Assembly: GCA_026210745.1 (NCBI GenBank)
Contig: CP110631.1
Span: forward strand, 4,526,001 to 4,590,000
Direction: 5' to 3'
Source: Exobasidium rhododendri
Lineage: Eukaryota > Basidiomycota > Exobasidiomycetes > Exobasidiales > Exobasidiaceae
Length of the DNA stretch: 64,000 nucleotides
Shown: positions 1-11,646 of the stretch, piece after piece
Layout of the letters: every line of letters begins with the position of its first letter
Numbering within the stretch: position 1 is the stretch's first letter
The notes under the pieces: model-generated
Seen by the model: the letters and a program-made list of their open reading frames with translations, nothing else
What the model was told of the DNA's origin: nothing
Databases searched by the model: none
Translations under genes and position numbers: made by a program

Positions 1-22
1 CCTTCCTTGAGCATTTCCAGAG

Positions 23-1235
23 ATGTTGCGATCTGCGACATCAGCAATTTCAGTGGCAAGAAGCTCCCTCTCGCCAAGGAGTGCTTCTCTTGGCCTGCGC
101 GTCGCACAACTTTCGACCAGTGCTGTTCGACGGAGCTACGAGGACACGATCAAGAACATCCTGGTGAAGAAGGATTCCAAGGTGAGTACATTGGCGTGAC
201 GCAGATGTGACCCCCCCCCCTTTCCCCCACCACACACATACACTCTTGCAATGCGCAATCGCTTACATATTGTATGGCTCATCTTTACAGGTCATCTGCC
301 AAGGCTTCACAGGCAAGACTGCCACATTCCACTGCAAGCAAGCTCTCGAATATGGAACAAAGTTGGTCGGAGGAGTCTCACCAAAGAAGGCCGGTCAAAA
401 GCACTTGGGTCTTCCCATCTTTGCTTCCGTCAAGGAGGCAATGAAGGAAACCAATGCCCATGCTACTGTTCTCTATGTGCCCCCTCCCGCTGCTGCTGAT
501 GCCATCATCGAAGCCATTGACGCCGAAGTGCCCCTGATTGTCGCCATCACCGAAGGCATTCCCCAAGCCGATGAAATTCGTGTAAGTAGAGATTTCGGTG
601 CTCCCGTTGGACTCATGATTGGAACGAGGCTAAACGCACTCTCTCTTCTCTAGGTTGCACAAGCTCTTAAGAAGCAGTCCAAGTCCCGATTGGTCGGACC
701 CAATTGCCCCGGTGTGATCAACCCAGAAGGATGCAAGATCGGTATCATGCCCGGCCACATTCACTCGCCTGGATGCATCGGAATCGTTTCTCGATCTGGC
801 ACTCTCACATACGAGGCTGTCAATCAGACCACTGAAGTCGGATTAGGCCAGTCCATTGTTGTCGGAATCGGAGGTGACACTTTCCCGGGTAGTACCACGT
901 TGGATTTGGTCAAGCTACTGATGGAAGACGACAACTCTAAAGGGATTGTTTTGATCGGGGAGATTGGAGGATCCATGGAAGAGGATGCAGCTGAATACTT
1001 GGAGAAGCACAACAAGACTCGAAAGAATCCAAAGCCAGTCGTCGCATTCATTGCCGGAAGAACAGCACCACCTGGTAGGAGAATGGGACACGCAGGTGCT
1101 ATCATTGCCGGAGGAAAAGGAGGAGCAGATGACAAGGTTGCGGCGCTTGAAAAGGCAGGAGCGATTGTAGCAGACAGTCCTGCCAAGATCGGAGAGCTCA
1201 TGAAGAAGGCCATGAAAGAGGCAGGTTTGGCGTAG
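23..1235 (+). CDS. LSC1: Succinyl-CoA ligase (synthetase) alpha subunit, mitochondrial
   Basis: Predicted join 23..181, 291..581, 654..1235 (343 residues, all junctions in frame, GTGAGT and GTAAGT donors). It is the TCA-cycle enzyme subunit that carries the phosphohistidine and binds CoA, converting succinyl-CoA to succinate with nucleotide triphosphate formation. The ATG at 23 opens an Arg/Ser/Ala-rich stretch of about 37 residues with no acidic residue, a mitochondrial presequence, before the conserved body starts at [11 protein letters not shown]. The CoA-binding segment ([10 protein letters not shown]), VGPNCPGVI, and the phosphohistidine motif GHAGAI are all visible. Length fits the family. 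Only 22 bases upstream are in the window, so the promoter is not seen. Intron 1 contains a run of ten C (211-220). Identity is secure; the exact start is very likely. Confidence 0.95.
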
Positions 1236-1336
1236 AGGTTGTCAAGAGGGGGATGATGACAAAAGGGAAGGTATATCGTCTTTCTTCTAGAAGCAATATC
1301 ATGAATTTTTAGATGTGCGATTCGTTGATGTTGATA

Positions 1337-3325
1337 TTACAGTACATGCTGTTCAAAGTGTGATAGTGGAATGAAAGTCGTCTCTATGCCTGCCTGCGTG
1401 CGAGATCGTACCTCGACTTTGCCAGTCTTCCTTAGATTCTCACCCAAGAGAAAGATCAAAGGACAGCCGAGTAGGTCGGCGTCTGCCATTCGTACACCCA
1501 TCGACAGCTTGCTTCGATCGTCGACAGCAATGTCCCGATCACCAATGGCGTCCCAGCCAGGCAAAACGTCCGGTCGCTGCAAAGCTTGCGAAACGATCTC
1601 GGACGCTCTCCTCGTATTCTCGTCTGAAAGTAGAGGTATGATGAGAGCGGTGTAAGGGGCTACAATGCGATCCCAAACAAAGCCTTGCCTAGCTCTGACC
1701 GTTGCTGTTTTGAAGGAATCGTAGCGTTTAGATGCGATCTGAGCCAGCACACCCATGATCCGAGTGATTCCGATTCCATAACAACCCATCTGGAACGGCT
1801 CGTTGCTCTTTCCATCGTGACTTGTGAAACTAAACTCTAACGCCTTGGAGTATCGAGTCCCCAGCAAGAATGTGTGACCTACTTCAATCGACTTGATACG
1901 GCCTAAGCTTCCCAGTCTACAAGACGAACACTGGTCACCAATCTGAGCTTGTCGCAGATCCAGCACTTTAGTGGCAATAGAATTCGGTGTGGGGAAGAGA
2001 AGAGTACTAGTGCTCTGCTGAAAATAGTCATGCAACGTCGGAGCCTCGTGTGACGACTTGGAGGCACTCGTCTGACTGGTACTGTTGGGCGAACTGAATG
2101 CTTCAATGGCACGGAGAATAGCCTGACTGATGTCATCAATCTCCACCGCTATACAATCCTTGTCCATGAGAATGTTGAGCTTATCAAATCGTATCATCGG
2201 CCCCTCCGGTCGATCTTTCCAGTCCCAAGGTGCGTGATCAGTGGTCGCTTTCAGGTTGTCTGTCGGTAGGTGGTGTGCAAGTTTCACCTCGCTCAGCTTT
2301 CCTTGCTTGGAGATGACCACCGCTGTAAGAGAGCAGCTATGTTCTAGAACGTCATCTGAACCATAAAGCGAGACACTTAGATCTTCGCTATCCATCGGCA
2401 TCGCCGCTGAGGAAGGCGATATCGAGGTAGCTAGCTCCTTGTTGGCCGTGTATGAACAGTCACTACAAAAGAACAATTCGTCTTCGCCAACGTCATCCGG
2501 TACCTGATACTCATGAGACTGTGCTCCCCCCATTGCACCGGTGTCTGCCTCTGCCAATTTCCAGCCTTTGCCCTGCATCCCGAATAATTTCGTCATGATC
2601 GAATCGTACGCACTCCTGACTTGTCTGTACGACTGCTTTGCTCCAGCTAGATCCGCATCAAATGTGTAGAGATCTTTCATGAGGAATTCGCGAGTCCGAA
2701 GAAGTCCATTTCGAGGTCGAGGTTCATCTCGGTACTTTCGAGTTGTCTGATACACCTTTACGGGCAGGTTACGCCAGCTGTGTATCTCATCGCCGACCAG
2801 TTTTGTTATTTCTTCTTCGAAAGTCGGTGCCAGGATATATTCTGACCCTTTCCGGTCCTTTAGTCTGTACAATTCACTTCCCATAGCTTCAACACGTCCA
2901 CTCTTGTGCCATAGCGAGCTGCTGAGCAATGTTGGCAATTCCAGCTTACATGCCCCGATCTAAGGGAGGACCATTATGCAATGAGCATCGACGGATTATT
3001 TAATCTCGCAATGTGCATCTGCCACCACAGAACGTACCTTTTCCATTTCTTCATCGACGAGGGTCTCAATCTTCCTTAAAACTCGTAGTCCGAGTGGCAG
3101 AAAGGTATAGAATCCAGACGAAGATTGGCGAATGTATCCTCCCTGTAGTAGCAGCTTGACACTGTCCAGGTGTTCGTCCGACAGCGCATCAGAGCGCAGT
3201 GTCGGCATCCATTGGCTACTGAGTGTGATTGGGAGGCATGACAATGGTGTCTTCGTAAAGCTCCTTCGACCAATGACTTGGAAGGGTATGCTGTGCCTTC
3301 TCAAGCCGTTAAGCAGAGAGGTCAT
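1337..3325 (-). CDS. AIM10: Prolyl-tRNA synthetase, bacterial-type, mitochondrial
   Basis: Predicted complement(join(1337..2959, 3038..3325)), 636 residues, one 78-nt intron (donor GTACGT, acceptor CTTAG). It charges mitochondrial tRNA-Pro with proline. The N-terminus is basic and Ser/Thr-rich, as for mitochondrial import. Class II motifs are visible: the TXE-like loop (APTFEEEITKLV), motif 2 region (YRDEPRPRNGLLRTREFLMKD) and motif 3 region (MGCYGIGITRIMGVLAQ), followed by an anticodon-binding domain. The join restores the expected EEMEK-IGACKLELPTL transition of bacterial ProRS. The segment between motifs 2 and 3 is poorly conserved, as in mitochondrial enzymes with a reduced editing insert. 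It converges on LSC1 with a gap of about 100 bp. The symbol follows the yeast orthologue and is by similarity of type. Confidence 0.92.
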
Positions 3326-3776
3326 TGACTCGGGGTGACGAGAAGAATGTTCACAAGTGAGAATCCCCGATAGGTCAGTGCGTAGACTTTTTTTTTTGAG
3401 TTTTGAAGGAGAATAAGTGTGGTACGAAGTCCGGATCTAATAAGCGTCCCTCTTCAATTATCTGCCTTCGTGACGCACGCGATTCACTTTATTATTCCTA
3501 TACAAATTTGAAATTCCGAGAAAGGCTAATCAAGCTCCAAGTTCACATCGATGAAGCGCTCTCAGGAAGGCCGGGCGCCCGTCCTTTATATAAAAAATAA
3601 AGCGTCCCAGAGAAACCGGAAAAGATCCGAAGGCGTCTCTCCGTTTTGCTCTTATCAAATACCATCTTTCAAGGGTCGACCGATCTCGCCATAACCTGAC
3701 CTTGCCTCGATTCTCAACTTCAGCTCTATGCTGATGAGCCAAAGCAAGATAGCGTAGCGCGTAGGACTACGTCTCG
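3326..3776. promoter_or_regulatory. Divergent promoter region between AIM10 and SCAP
   Basis: A 451-bp gene-free stretch between two divergently transcribed genes. It holds a run of ten T near 3388 and a TATA-like element (TTTATATAAAAAATAA) at about 3585-3600, about 180 bp upstream of the SCAP start. No convincing RNA gene or additional coding region was seen. Confidence 0.5.
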
Positions 3777-6700
3777 ATGAGGAATGAAACAGAGCCTATG
3801 GCGACGGCGACTCGCAAAAGACCTCCCGAGCTGAGGTTGTCTGGAGGCCCTTTGGAAGGTGCTAGTACAGGCACCCCCATGAACAGCGCAAGACAGAGAG
3901 TCCCTTTGTCGCTGTCACCGGAACAGAAAAGAAAGATTGGTCTCGACAACTCACTACCCCGCCGTGCACGGAAGAAGGAGCAGGTTATTCCACTTCGAAG
4001 TCGACTGCAACGTAGACTCGTCACCTCTGCCACAGCAGCAAACACCTTTTTGGAAGTACATTTACGAAGGCATGGGAGATACATCTCTCGACATCCTGTT
4101 CGAACACTCCTACTGGCTTGCCTACTCATCACGTCTCTGTTCTATCCAGCGGCGGGGATTTATCTCTGGGCGTCCAAAGGAGGTCCAGGTGTGACTCGTG
4201 GAGATGCTCGGAGTGTCTGGAGAAGCCTCAGTACTCCATTTCTTGACTCGTTTGCGAGTAGTGGCAGGAAGCATCACAATAGTCTGCGAGATCTGCGGAT
4301 GGTCTGGGATGATGCTGCCGATCTAAGGGCAATGGACGCTAGGGATGCCGATGCGTACTTAGGATCCGTCACACCGTTGAGCCTTTTGCCCTATACATGG
4401 CCGACAGAAGAGAAAGTTGAACAGAAAGAGCGATGCAGGTCTGTCAGGGTAGAGCATGTCTTTGTCACTACCGACGACGTCATGATGGGTTTGGGTGCAA
4501 GATATGGAGTGCTAGACACGCCTATTCTACAGTCCGGCCAGAGGCTACAAGACACCATCGAATCATACTTGACCGGGAAAGGCAGGAAAGTGACTTGTGT
4601 GAAGGCATCGCAGTCATCAGAGTGCCTCACCCTCTCGCCGCTGTCGTTTTGGCAGCGAGATGCTCAGCTTTTGGCAGCAGATTCGACACCAACAGCGACG
4701 TTGCTGGGATCAAGCTTCAACATCACTTCGCAGGGTATCCCGCTGAGTCTCACTACGACATTTGCTGGAAGAAGTCATCTTTTCGCCAAGTTACCCCGTG
4801 CCGATCATCTTGCCTTGACATTCTTCCTGGAAGACGAGGAGGATTGCCGGCAGACTGCTTCCGGCGAGACGCTGAGTAAGAGTCATGAAGATTGGTTGAG
4901 TATGCTGCGCAACATCACCGGCGGACAGGTGGGCATCTTGAGCTCTGAGATTGTTGCAACGAAGGAGGTCGTTTTGCAGTTCATGCCGGTGCAGTCTAGC
5001 AACACTTTCATCACGCAAAGGCTACTTCTAGCGATCGGATACATCGCCGTCTTCGTTTGGCTGACAAGAAGTTTGATGAAGATTCAGAATGTACACTCTC
5101 GCTTCGGTCTAGCTTTCACAGGCGTGGTGGAGTTGATCATCAGCATGACGCTGGCCATCAGTATCTGCGCCCTGTGCGGTGTGCGACTAACGCTGGTACC
5201 TTGGGAGATTCTTCCTTTCGTCGTCGTCGTCATCGGATCGGAAAACATGTTTGTGCTTACGAATGCAATCATTTCGACGCCGATATCACTTAGTGTCTCC
5301 AGCCGGGTCGCCACTGGATTGGAAAAGGTCGGCGTGCCGATCGCAGTGACTGTCATGTCCGATGTCCTGCTGATGACAGTCATTATGATGCTCGTCGATG
5401 TCCGAGCAGTCCGGGAATTCTGCATCTTTGCCATCTTTTCGCTCATCGTTGACTTCTTTATGCAGATGACGTTGTACACCACCGTACTCTCCATCGATCT
5501 ACAAAGACTCGAATTGGCCGATCTTCTATCGCAAGGTGGACCAAATGATTCCAGTAACACTCTGTCGCTCCATGCTCATGCCGACAACGAGTCAATCACT
5601 TCGGATCCCGCGGCGAGCTTGGATGGATTCGATGAATTTTCATCGCAGCGAAATCACTCTGGTCTTCTTCGTCACAAGACGCAAGGTGGAAAGTCCTTCA
5701 TCAAGATGAGTTGTCGAACGATGTGGAGAGCTAGAACGGCCAGGACGGCGAGTCTGTCCCTCTTGTTGGCTTTCATGTTTGGGATATACCTCTATCACGG
5801 GTCCGGCTTCCCCTCGCATCATTCCTATCCCTTCTTGGCTCAGAATTCTTCCATACACCCTGCAACCGTCTCTGCGACAACCGCGCAGACGAATCATCAA
5901 GCGACACCCGCCTTTGATCCCTATTCGCACCTGTCCCACAATGACACGCTGGAGAAGATGACCATGCCTTGGTGGCACAAGTCTCCCTCTGCGACGTTCT
6001 GGCAAGCACTGAATCCTACTGATGCCTCCTCTGTTCGAATAAAAGTGGAGCCTTGGACAGTCCTCTCTTTGCGATCCACCAAGACGTTCGAAGGCTCTCC
6101 AAGGAACGTGGCTCACTTTGCCAGCTGGGCCATCTTTCGCCCCCGAGTTCGAGCGATTATCTGGTTCTTCAAGCTGGTCGTCTTGCCGATCAGCGGAACA
6201 ACAGGACTGCTGTGGGTTTTGCTGCTCTATCTCCTCAAAGACACGGAGTTACTGGAAGCGCAACAGAACCACTCCGATGGAACGGGAGGAGGGGAGGATG
6301 AAGAGGAGGAGGCAGTGGAGCCGAGAGAGGAAGAGAGCAAGAGCGAACTGGAGACAGCGCTGCGTCTGAGTGGCACGAGTCATAGCTCTGATGTGGAGTT
6401 GAGCAAGCAATCGGGTGGGTTTGTGGTCACGCTTGCTACCGATTCGTCCCTGTCGGTTTGGAAGCCATCCAAGCGAGGCAAGAGCAGTACGGTCATCTTG
6501 TCTGCGATTGTGAAAGAATATTCGAGGGTGACGGCTATGGAAGTCGATGCAGAGTTCAATCTGATCGCCATAGGCCACGCATCTGGTTCCGTTTCCCTTT
6601 GGACTTTGACGTCGCTGCAACCAATCGAATTGAACGAGGCAGCACAGGAGAAGGGGCGAGATGGCAGACCATCCACTCGCACACAGTCACTGCTCATCCT

Positions 6701-8198
6701 ACCAAGTGCAACAGAACAAGCCAGCGTCATCTCATCGCATCGGGACGGAAGTATCTGGCGCTGGACGCGAAGTCTTCATCAGCAGTCACCGTTGATGCTC
6801 GTACCGGCACAACTTGGTGCTGTTTGGATGGCATTTCCTCCCCTGAGCAGTCACGGTACCTGTCCTGGCATCCTTGCGCTCTCCTCTTCCGACTATCGAT
6901 TTCAACTCTATCGCTTTTCCAACGACGAGCCTCTCCACATCTGCCTCTTGGCCATCCAGGTGGACAATTCGGTCGTCCGATCCGCTAGCCTGACTACGCT
7001 CCTCTTTGGGGATGAAGATCGTAGTAGAGGAAGTACATGGTCTTCCGTCGTGCTTGGGACAAGCCGAGGATCGGTGCTGGTGTACGACCTGGCGAGCCAT
7101 CATAAAGTCGGTCAATATGATATCCTGGACGGACCTGTGACAATGATTCGCGCTATAGACTTTGTCAGTGCCTGCCCTTCGCTGCCTTTCGTCGGCAACC
7201 GAGACGTAGTGATAGTCAATAGCGATGGTCACGCTACCATCATGACCCTTTCGACCCTCGCACACATACCTTCACCCATGTTCAGCGCGAGCAAGAGTCC
7301 TCCCAGCACACCGTCAAAGAAGAAGAATGGACAGCACAGTGCCCCGCTCGTCGCGTTGCCTGACCCAAATACACCCGCGAAAGGAAGTGAGAGAGATTGG
7401 GAGACATCACCAAAGAGTGCAGGGACGCATATGAATGGATTTGCCAGCAACGTCACCAACGGGACGCTTCTCAGTGCTCCTGGTACTTCTATGTCGTCGC
7501 CTGCTGCAAACGGAACTTCCTTTTCGCCTTCTGCCGCTCGTCATCGAAGGCGTAGCTCCCAAGGAAGAAGAAGACCGAGCGAGATGGATCTTTTTCTTGG
7601 GGGGGAGCAACCGCTTCCCTCGAGCTCTACTAATGGCAGCGCGTCCGATCACCTCGACCTCGATCCCTTTGACTTACACAGCACCACGCAACTGCAATGG
7701 GCGCGACTGGCTAGTCTGGAGTGTGAAAGGGGTGGAGCAGATCTTGTCATGGGCATCGGCGGCGCAAAGGTGTTTGGAGCGAGAAGGAAGCCAAGACAAG
7801 GCATGCTAAGCTTCTCCTTTGACTCGAGATGGGAAGCATTTCAACTGGATGTCGACGTGCTCTTTCTCGATCGAAAGCCAGACACCTTGCTGGAAGTTGG
7901 CTACGTGAAGCAGTGTCGTTTGGAGCTGGAGGACGGCGTGCAGTACGAGGCTGGAGGGGTAGCGGGAGCGGCAGAAGATGCAAATATACCACTCCGATCA
8001 ACTCATTTCCCTTCGTCCACCCGTCGCACTGCTCCTGTCCCTACTCGAGTCGTAACGTCACCTCTCTCTTTCACTCGTCTCGATCGAGTGGAAGCTTTCT
8101 ACAAGGAGAGAGTCGGAGTAGACTCGCACAAGAGGAAGAAGAGGACCGTCATCTTCACTTTTGCAAACACAGTGGCGGCTTTGATATCGTTTGAATGA
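3777..8198 (+). CDS. SCP1: SREBP cleavage-activating protein (SCAP), sterol-sensing domain plus WD40 repeats
   Basis: A single 1473-residue open frame without introns. SCAP escorts the membrane-bound transcription factor SREBP from ER to Golgi when sterol (or oxygen) is low. The layout is that of the family: a basic cytosolic N-terminus, a first membrane span at about 109-131, a luminal loop, the sterol-sensing domain of five spans at about 411-580, further spans at about 658-678 and 793-821, then an acidic linker and a WD40-type half from about 880. The most diagnostic block is near the end of the sterol-sensing domain, where SENMFVLTNAI, EFCIFAIFSLIVDFFMQM and LSIDLQRLELADL closely follow animal SCAP. 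The conserved Asp of the DFFxQM segment is present. The SREBP gene itself is not in the window. Gene symbol follows the fungal naming and is by homology. Confidence 0.93.
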   Translation: MRNETEPMATATRKRPPELRLSGGPLEGASTGTPMNSARQRVPLSLSPEQKRKIGLDNSLPRRARKKEQVIPLRSRLQRRLVTSATAANTFLEVHLRRHGRYISRHPVRTLLLACLLITSLFYPAAGIYLWASKGGPGVTRGDARSVWRSLSTPFLDSFASSGRKHHNSLRDLRMVWDDAADLRAMDARDADAYLGSVTPLSLLPYTWPTEEKVEQKERCRSVRVEHVFVTTDDVMMGLGARYGVLDTPILQSGQRLQDTIESYLTGKGRKVTCVKASQSSECLTLSPLSFWQRDAQLLAADSTPTATLLGSSFNITSQGIPLSLTTTFAGRSHLFAKLPRADHLALTFFLEDEEDCRQTASGETLSKSHEDWLSMLRNITGGQVGILSSEIVATKEVVLQFMPVQSSNTFITQRLLLAIGYIAVFVWLTRSLMKIQNVHSRFGLAFTGVVELIISMTLAISICALCGVRLTLVPWEILPFVVVVIGSENMFVLTNAIISTPISLSVSSRVATGLEKVGVPIAVTVMSDVLLMTVIMMLVDVRAVREFCIFAIFSLIVDFFMQMTLYTTVLSIDLQRLELADLLSQGGPNDSSNTLSLHAHADNESITSDPAASLDGFDEFSSQRNHSGLLRHKTQGGKSFIKMSCRTMWRARTARTASLSLLLAFMFGIYLYHGSGFPSHHSYPFLAQNSSIHPATVSATTAQTNHQATPAFDPYSHLSHNDTLEKMTMPWWHKSPSATFWQALNPTDASSVRIKVEPWTVLSLRSTKTFEGSPRNVAHFASWAIFRPRVRAIIWFFKLVVLPISGTTGLLWVLLLYLLKDTELLEAQQNHSDGTGGGEDEEEEAVEPREEESKSELETALRLSGTSHSSDVELSKQSGGFVVTLATDSSLSVWKPSKRGKSSTVILSAIVKEYSRVTAMEVDAEFNLIAIGHASGSVSLWTLTSLQPIELNEAAQEKGRDGRPSTRTQSLLILPSATEQASVISSHRDGSIWRWTRSLHQQSPLMLVPAQLGAVWMAFPPLSSHGTCPGILALSSSDYRFQLYRFSNDEPLHICLLAIQVDNSVVRSASLTTLLFGDEDRSRGSTWSSVVLGTSRGSVLVYDLASHHKVGQYDILDGPVTMIRAIDFVSACPSLPFVGNRDVVIVNSDGHATIMTLSTLAHIPSPMFSASKSPPSTPSKKKNGQHSAPLVALPDPNTPAKGSERDWETSPKSAGTHMNGFASNVTNGTLLSAPGTSMSSPAANGTSFSPSAARHRRRSSQGRRRPSEMDLFLGGEQPLPSSSTNGSASDHLDLDPFDLHSTTQLQWARLASLECERGGADLVMGIGGAKVFGARRKPRQGMLSFSFDSRWEAFQLDVDVLFLDRKPDTLLEVGYVKQCRLELEDGVQYEAGGVAGAAEDANIPLRSTHFPSSTRRTAPVPTRVVTSPLSFTRLDRVEAFYKERVGVDSHKRKKRTVIFTFANTVAALISFE

Positions 8199-8282
8199 GC
8201 ATCGCATCAGGTCTTGTGTATTAGTTAGAAGCAAAAATGTGAGAATCTATTGTATTACAATGAAAGGCCATTGCAAGATGGC

Positions 8283-11200
8283 TCAGAACAGTTTTTCTTA
8301 TGGGGAGAGAAAGAGGTGCAGAAAGAGCAAAGGGATGTGTCAGTGTCGCTAACTCTTCTCTCTTCTACATTGTGACTCACCGATCGGCTTGATAGCCTTT
8401 CCTGGCTTGGTAAGAACCTTTGGCAGCGTCATCTTCTGATGTTGCGTTCTGGTGTTCCATTCTGGTCCTAGTGGATTCCTCATAGCCATTTCGTACTGCG
8501 CTCGACTCGTGTATGGGTACGGTACATCCGTTGGCGTGTACCGAGCCACCTTCTTGTCCTTCTTGTGATTGATGATCACGTTTGTCATGTTGGCATCCTT
8601 ACGTTTGGACGGATCCAGACCCGGCAAGACTTTCGAAAAGCGTCTCTTCTGCTCTTCTTGTCTCTTCTTGTTGGTGCGCACTCCCTTGCCTGTCCAAGCA
8701 CCCCAACCAGGCAAGGTGGTATCGATGACCTGGGGAGCATCTGCTTCCATGATGGCGCTCTTCTCGGCTTCAAATTCGGCAGTCACATCGTCTCCTGCAA
8801 ACGCCTCCGCTACCAGATCTCTCTGTCGCATGGCAATCGGACCTTTTCCTCGCACGGCAATCGGTTCGTCGTCGAGCGAGTCTTCGGAGCTACCTTCGTC
8901 CTCGTTCGCAAACGACACTCTTGCTGTTTTCCTTGCTTGCTTGTTCTTTGCCTCGGTACCGTGTTGAAGTTGCAGCCTTGCTTCCGGGTCGATGTCCAGC
9001 TGAGCGTCATCAAAGGCTTCCTTCCGCTCGGCGTCACCCTTGGCAATGTGCTTCGAGATCTTGTTGGCGGCTTTGCTTTGCGCTGTGCCTTCCTTGCTCA
9101 CGGTGCTCTCGTTCTTCTTCTTTGACAGCTTCGTGACGCCCTTGCCGGATAACCACGGATTGGCGTCCTTTTCCGCAGCACCATTCATCAGGGAAGCAGG
9201 CGATCGAATGTCCTTGACGTGGATATTCTCCTTGGCAGGGGACGTTGATGCTGACAGAGCAGAAGAGAAGCCAGCCACAGTCTCTTTCCCTGCTTCTTCT
9301 CTCGGCAAAGCGGGAGCAGGAACAGAAGCAGAAGCAGAGGATAGGAAAGCCATGCGTCCCGGATTGGTACCCCTATGCCTTATCTCGTCTTCCTGCTCCT
9401 CGTCAACGTCGCTGTCGTCACCCCGATTCAACTCCCGGATCTCCTTTTGGAAGTTGAGAATATCGTCTTGCGTATCTTTTGCCTTTCTATTCCTAGCCTC
9501 TTTCATAAACTTCATTCCCCACACGCCCTTTTTTCCCTCCATATCCTCTTCATCCACAAGTCGTTGCGCCTCCGTCTTCTTCTCCAAGTCTCTCAGTTCG
9601 TCAAAAGCGTTGTCTTCTCCGTCTCGACTTTCCTCGTCTTCCTCGCTGTCACTCAATCCCCCCTCTTCCTCTTCGGAATCCCTTCCTTGGATGCGTCGCC
9701 GAAGTTGCTCACCTTTACGGAGCTGTTCTTCGATTGCATTCCTGGCCTCAGGCATGTCTCCCTGCAATCCAATGGTATTCTTTGCCCACTTTCCAGTATT
9801 CTTGTGCTTGAGTGTGGCCCGCTCCTTGGCTCTCAATCTCTCTTGCATTTCTCGATCGTCCTTTTCACCTTCACCATCTTCATCGCCCAAGAGCAGACCA
9901 GCCTCCTTTGCCTTTGCTAGCTCACGTTCTCTTTGTTTACGAGCAATCTTGCGATACGTCTTACTCTTGATCCTGCTTACTCTCCTTGCCTTTTGCTCTT
10001 CTCGAAAAAGTAGGTCTCTCATCTTTCGCAACTCTTCCCTTCTGCTCTTGATTTCCGCCGCACTCATACCCCGCTCATTCATCTCGAGCTCCTCAATTTC
10101 CGTGATGCGTTTTTCACTCAAGCCTTCCTTTTCCAGCATGGCAGCCACATCTCGTTCAAATGTATTACTTGGCTTGAATTGAGATGTCATCAGAGAAGTT
10201 GAAGGCTTCACCACTGGATCTGGCTGCAAGGGAAACGAAAGATGTTCAGCTTCTCGAATTCGCTTGATTGTTGATTGCCACCCTTGCACTTCTGCCTTAG
10301 TTTCATCGTAAGCAGCTGAGCGGTCAAGTCGATCCTGTATGATAGAAGGCAACGGTGCTTGAAGTGCAGACCCTCCTTTCTTAGACGCCAATCCTTGCCT
10401 CTCACTCCCACGCTTCTGTTTAAGCGTCTTTGCAGTATCTCGCAGGGCAGTGAATGTTGTTCCTCCTTGCTCTCGCAAAGGATCCATGAGGTCATCAATA
10501 GTGAGCATGGACGATCCGGCAGTACGGCTAGGCGCACTCCATTCGCCTTCCGGCACAGCTTCTGTGCGCTCTCTCAGTACCCTTCGCTTAGGTCCCTTAT
10601 GAGCATCTCCCTCCTCATCATCAGCAGCAGCTCTCTTTTTTCCGGAAGTCGATGCAAGGCTCTCCATCCTGCGCTGTAGACGCTCATCATCAAGATCAGA
10701 ATCTCCTTCTTCTTCTTCTTCGTCCAGATCACTTTGCGAGTCCTCCTCGCTGTCGCCAGCATCAAGCAGCTTAGACAAGTCCATCATATCGTCGTCGTCC
10801 TCATCATCATCATCCTCCTCTTCATCTTCACTCTCTTCACCTTTACTTCCTTGGCCCGCACTACCCGCCATTTTCTTGCCCTGTCCAAATTTCCACCCTT
10901 CAAATCTCTCTTCGTCGCTCTCACCAAATGCCTCGTCGGAATCGATTTCTTCGTCATCTTCACTTCGAACTCCTTCATCTTCATTATCCCAATTAGGTCT
11001 GGTTTGCTTGAACCTGATCACCTCTTCATCCCCCTTCTCGCCACCACTCTCTTCGTCGCTATCGATCTCTCTCTTTCCTTCCCGAGCATCCTCATCGCCA
11101 GCATCATTCCTTTGTGCTCTTTTCGTCATCCGACTGTCTCGCTTGCCTAACTTGCTCCCACCCTCTCGCTTTGCGTCCTCTTGATTGGTGACGTATTCAA

Positions 11201-11342
11201 ATACATCTTGAATATCGCTAGGTCCATCTGACTTGGCTTTCCTATCTTTCCTGGCCTGTGCTTGCTGTGCATTATAATCCTTATCTTGTTTTCGAAAGGG
11301 CTTCGAAGGTCCACCACGGGACATCTTGGGGTTGGGTGGCAT
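8283..11342 (-). CDS. UTP14: U3 snoRNA-associated protein Utp14 (small-subunit processome)
   Basis: Predicted complement(join(8283..8296, 8381..11342)), 991 residues. Utp14 is a nucleolar factor that binds and activates the helicase Dhr1 during 18S rRNA maturation. The N-terminal half is dominated by Asp/Glu/Lys/Arg tracts. Family blocks are KSKTYRKIARKQ near residue 459, KNTGKWAKNTIG near 517, WGMKFM, NPWL, and the C-terminal box with GWGAWTGKG, PGLDPSKRKD, NVIINHKKDKK and NPLGPEWN. The main open frame ends with a GTGAGT donor after KAIKPI; an 84-nt intron then leads to a 14-nt last exon that adds EKLF and a stop, giving the KPIEKLF ending I recognise from fungal homologues. A second Met six residues downstream could be the true start. 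Confidence 0.93.
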
Positions 11343-11646
11343 GGCGGTATTTGGTGAGATTTCCTTGATGGATAGCCTATTTGGCGACTCACTTCACCTA
11401 CCGGTACGCTTTCCCCCTTCTCTCAATTACACCTCAACATCGACCAAGCCAAAACTTCTAAAATTCTACCTAAAATCCTAAATTTCTGTCAGGCTGATCA
11501 CGTGAAGTGGTGATTTTTCCCTGCCCGAGGAATAATTTCATGACAATTTCTTGGATGGAAGTACTTACTCATATAGACTCAACGAGCTTGTCTACTAAGA
11601 GCGCAGAGTCATCACTGATCCCTATACAGCGATAATTTCAGTCGAT
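11343..11646. promoter_or_regulatory. Shared promoter of UTP14 and NIP7 with palindromic CACGTG box
   Basis: A 304-bp stretch between two divergent ribosome-biogenesis genes. It contains the palindrome TCACGTGA at 11498-11505 (core CACGTG 11499-11504), a typical bHLH or bZIP target, roughly midway between the two starts. No coding or RNA gene is visible here. Confidence 0.55.

Noticed and set aside
9040-10182. 380-codon open frame on the + strand opposite UTP14
   Set aside because: It is the mirror of Glu/Lys/Arg/Asp-rich UTP14 codons, giving Ser/Leu/Phe-rich nonsense; no motif, and UTP14 is certain.
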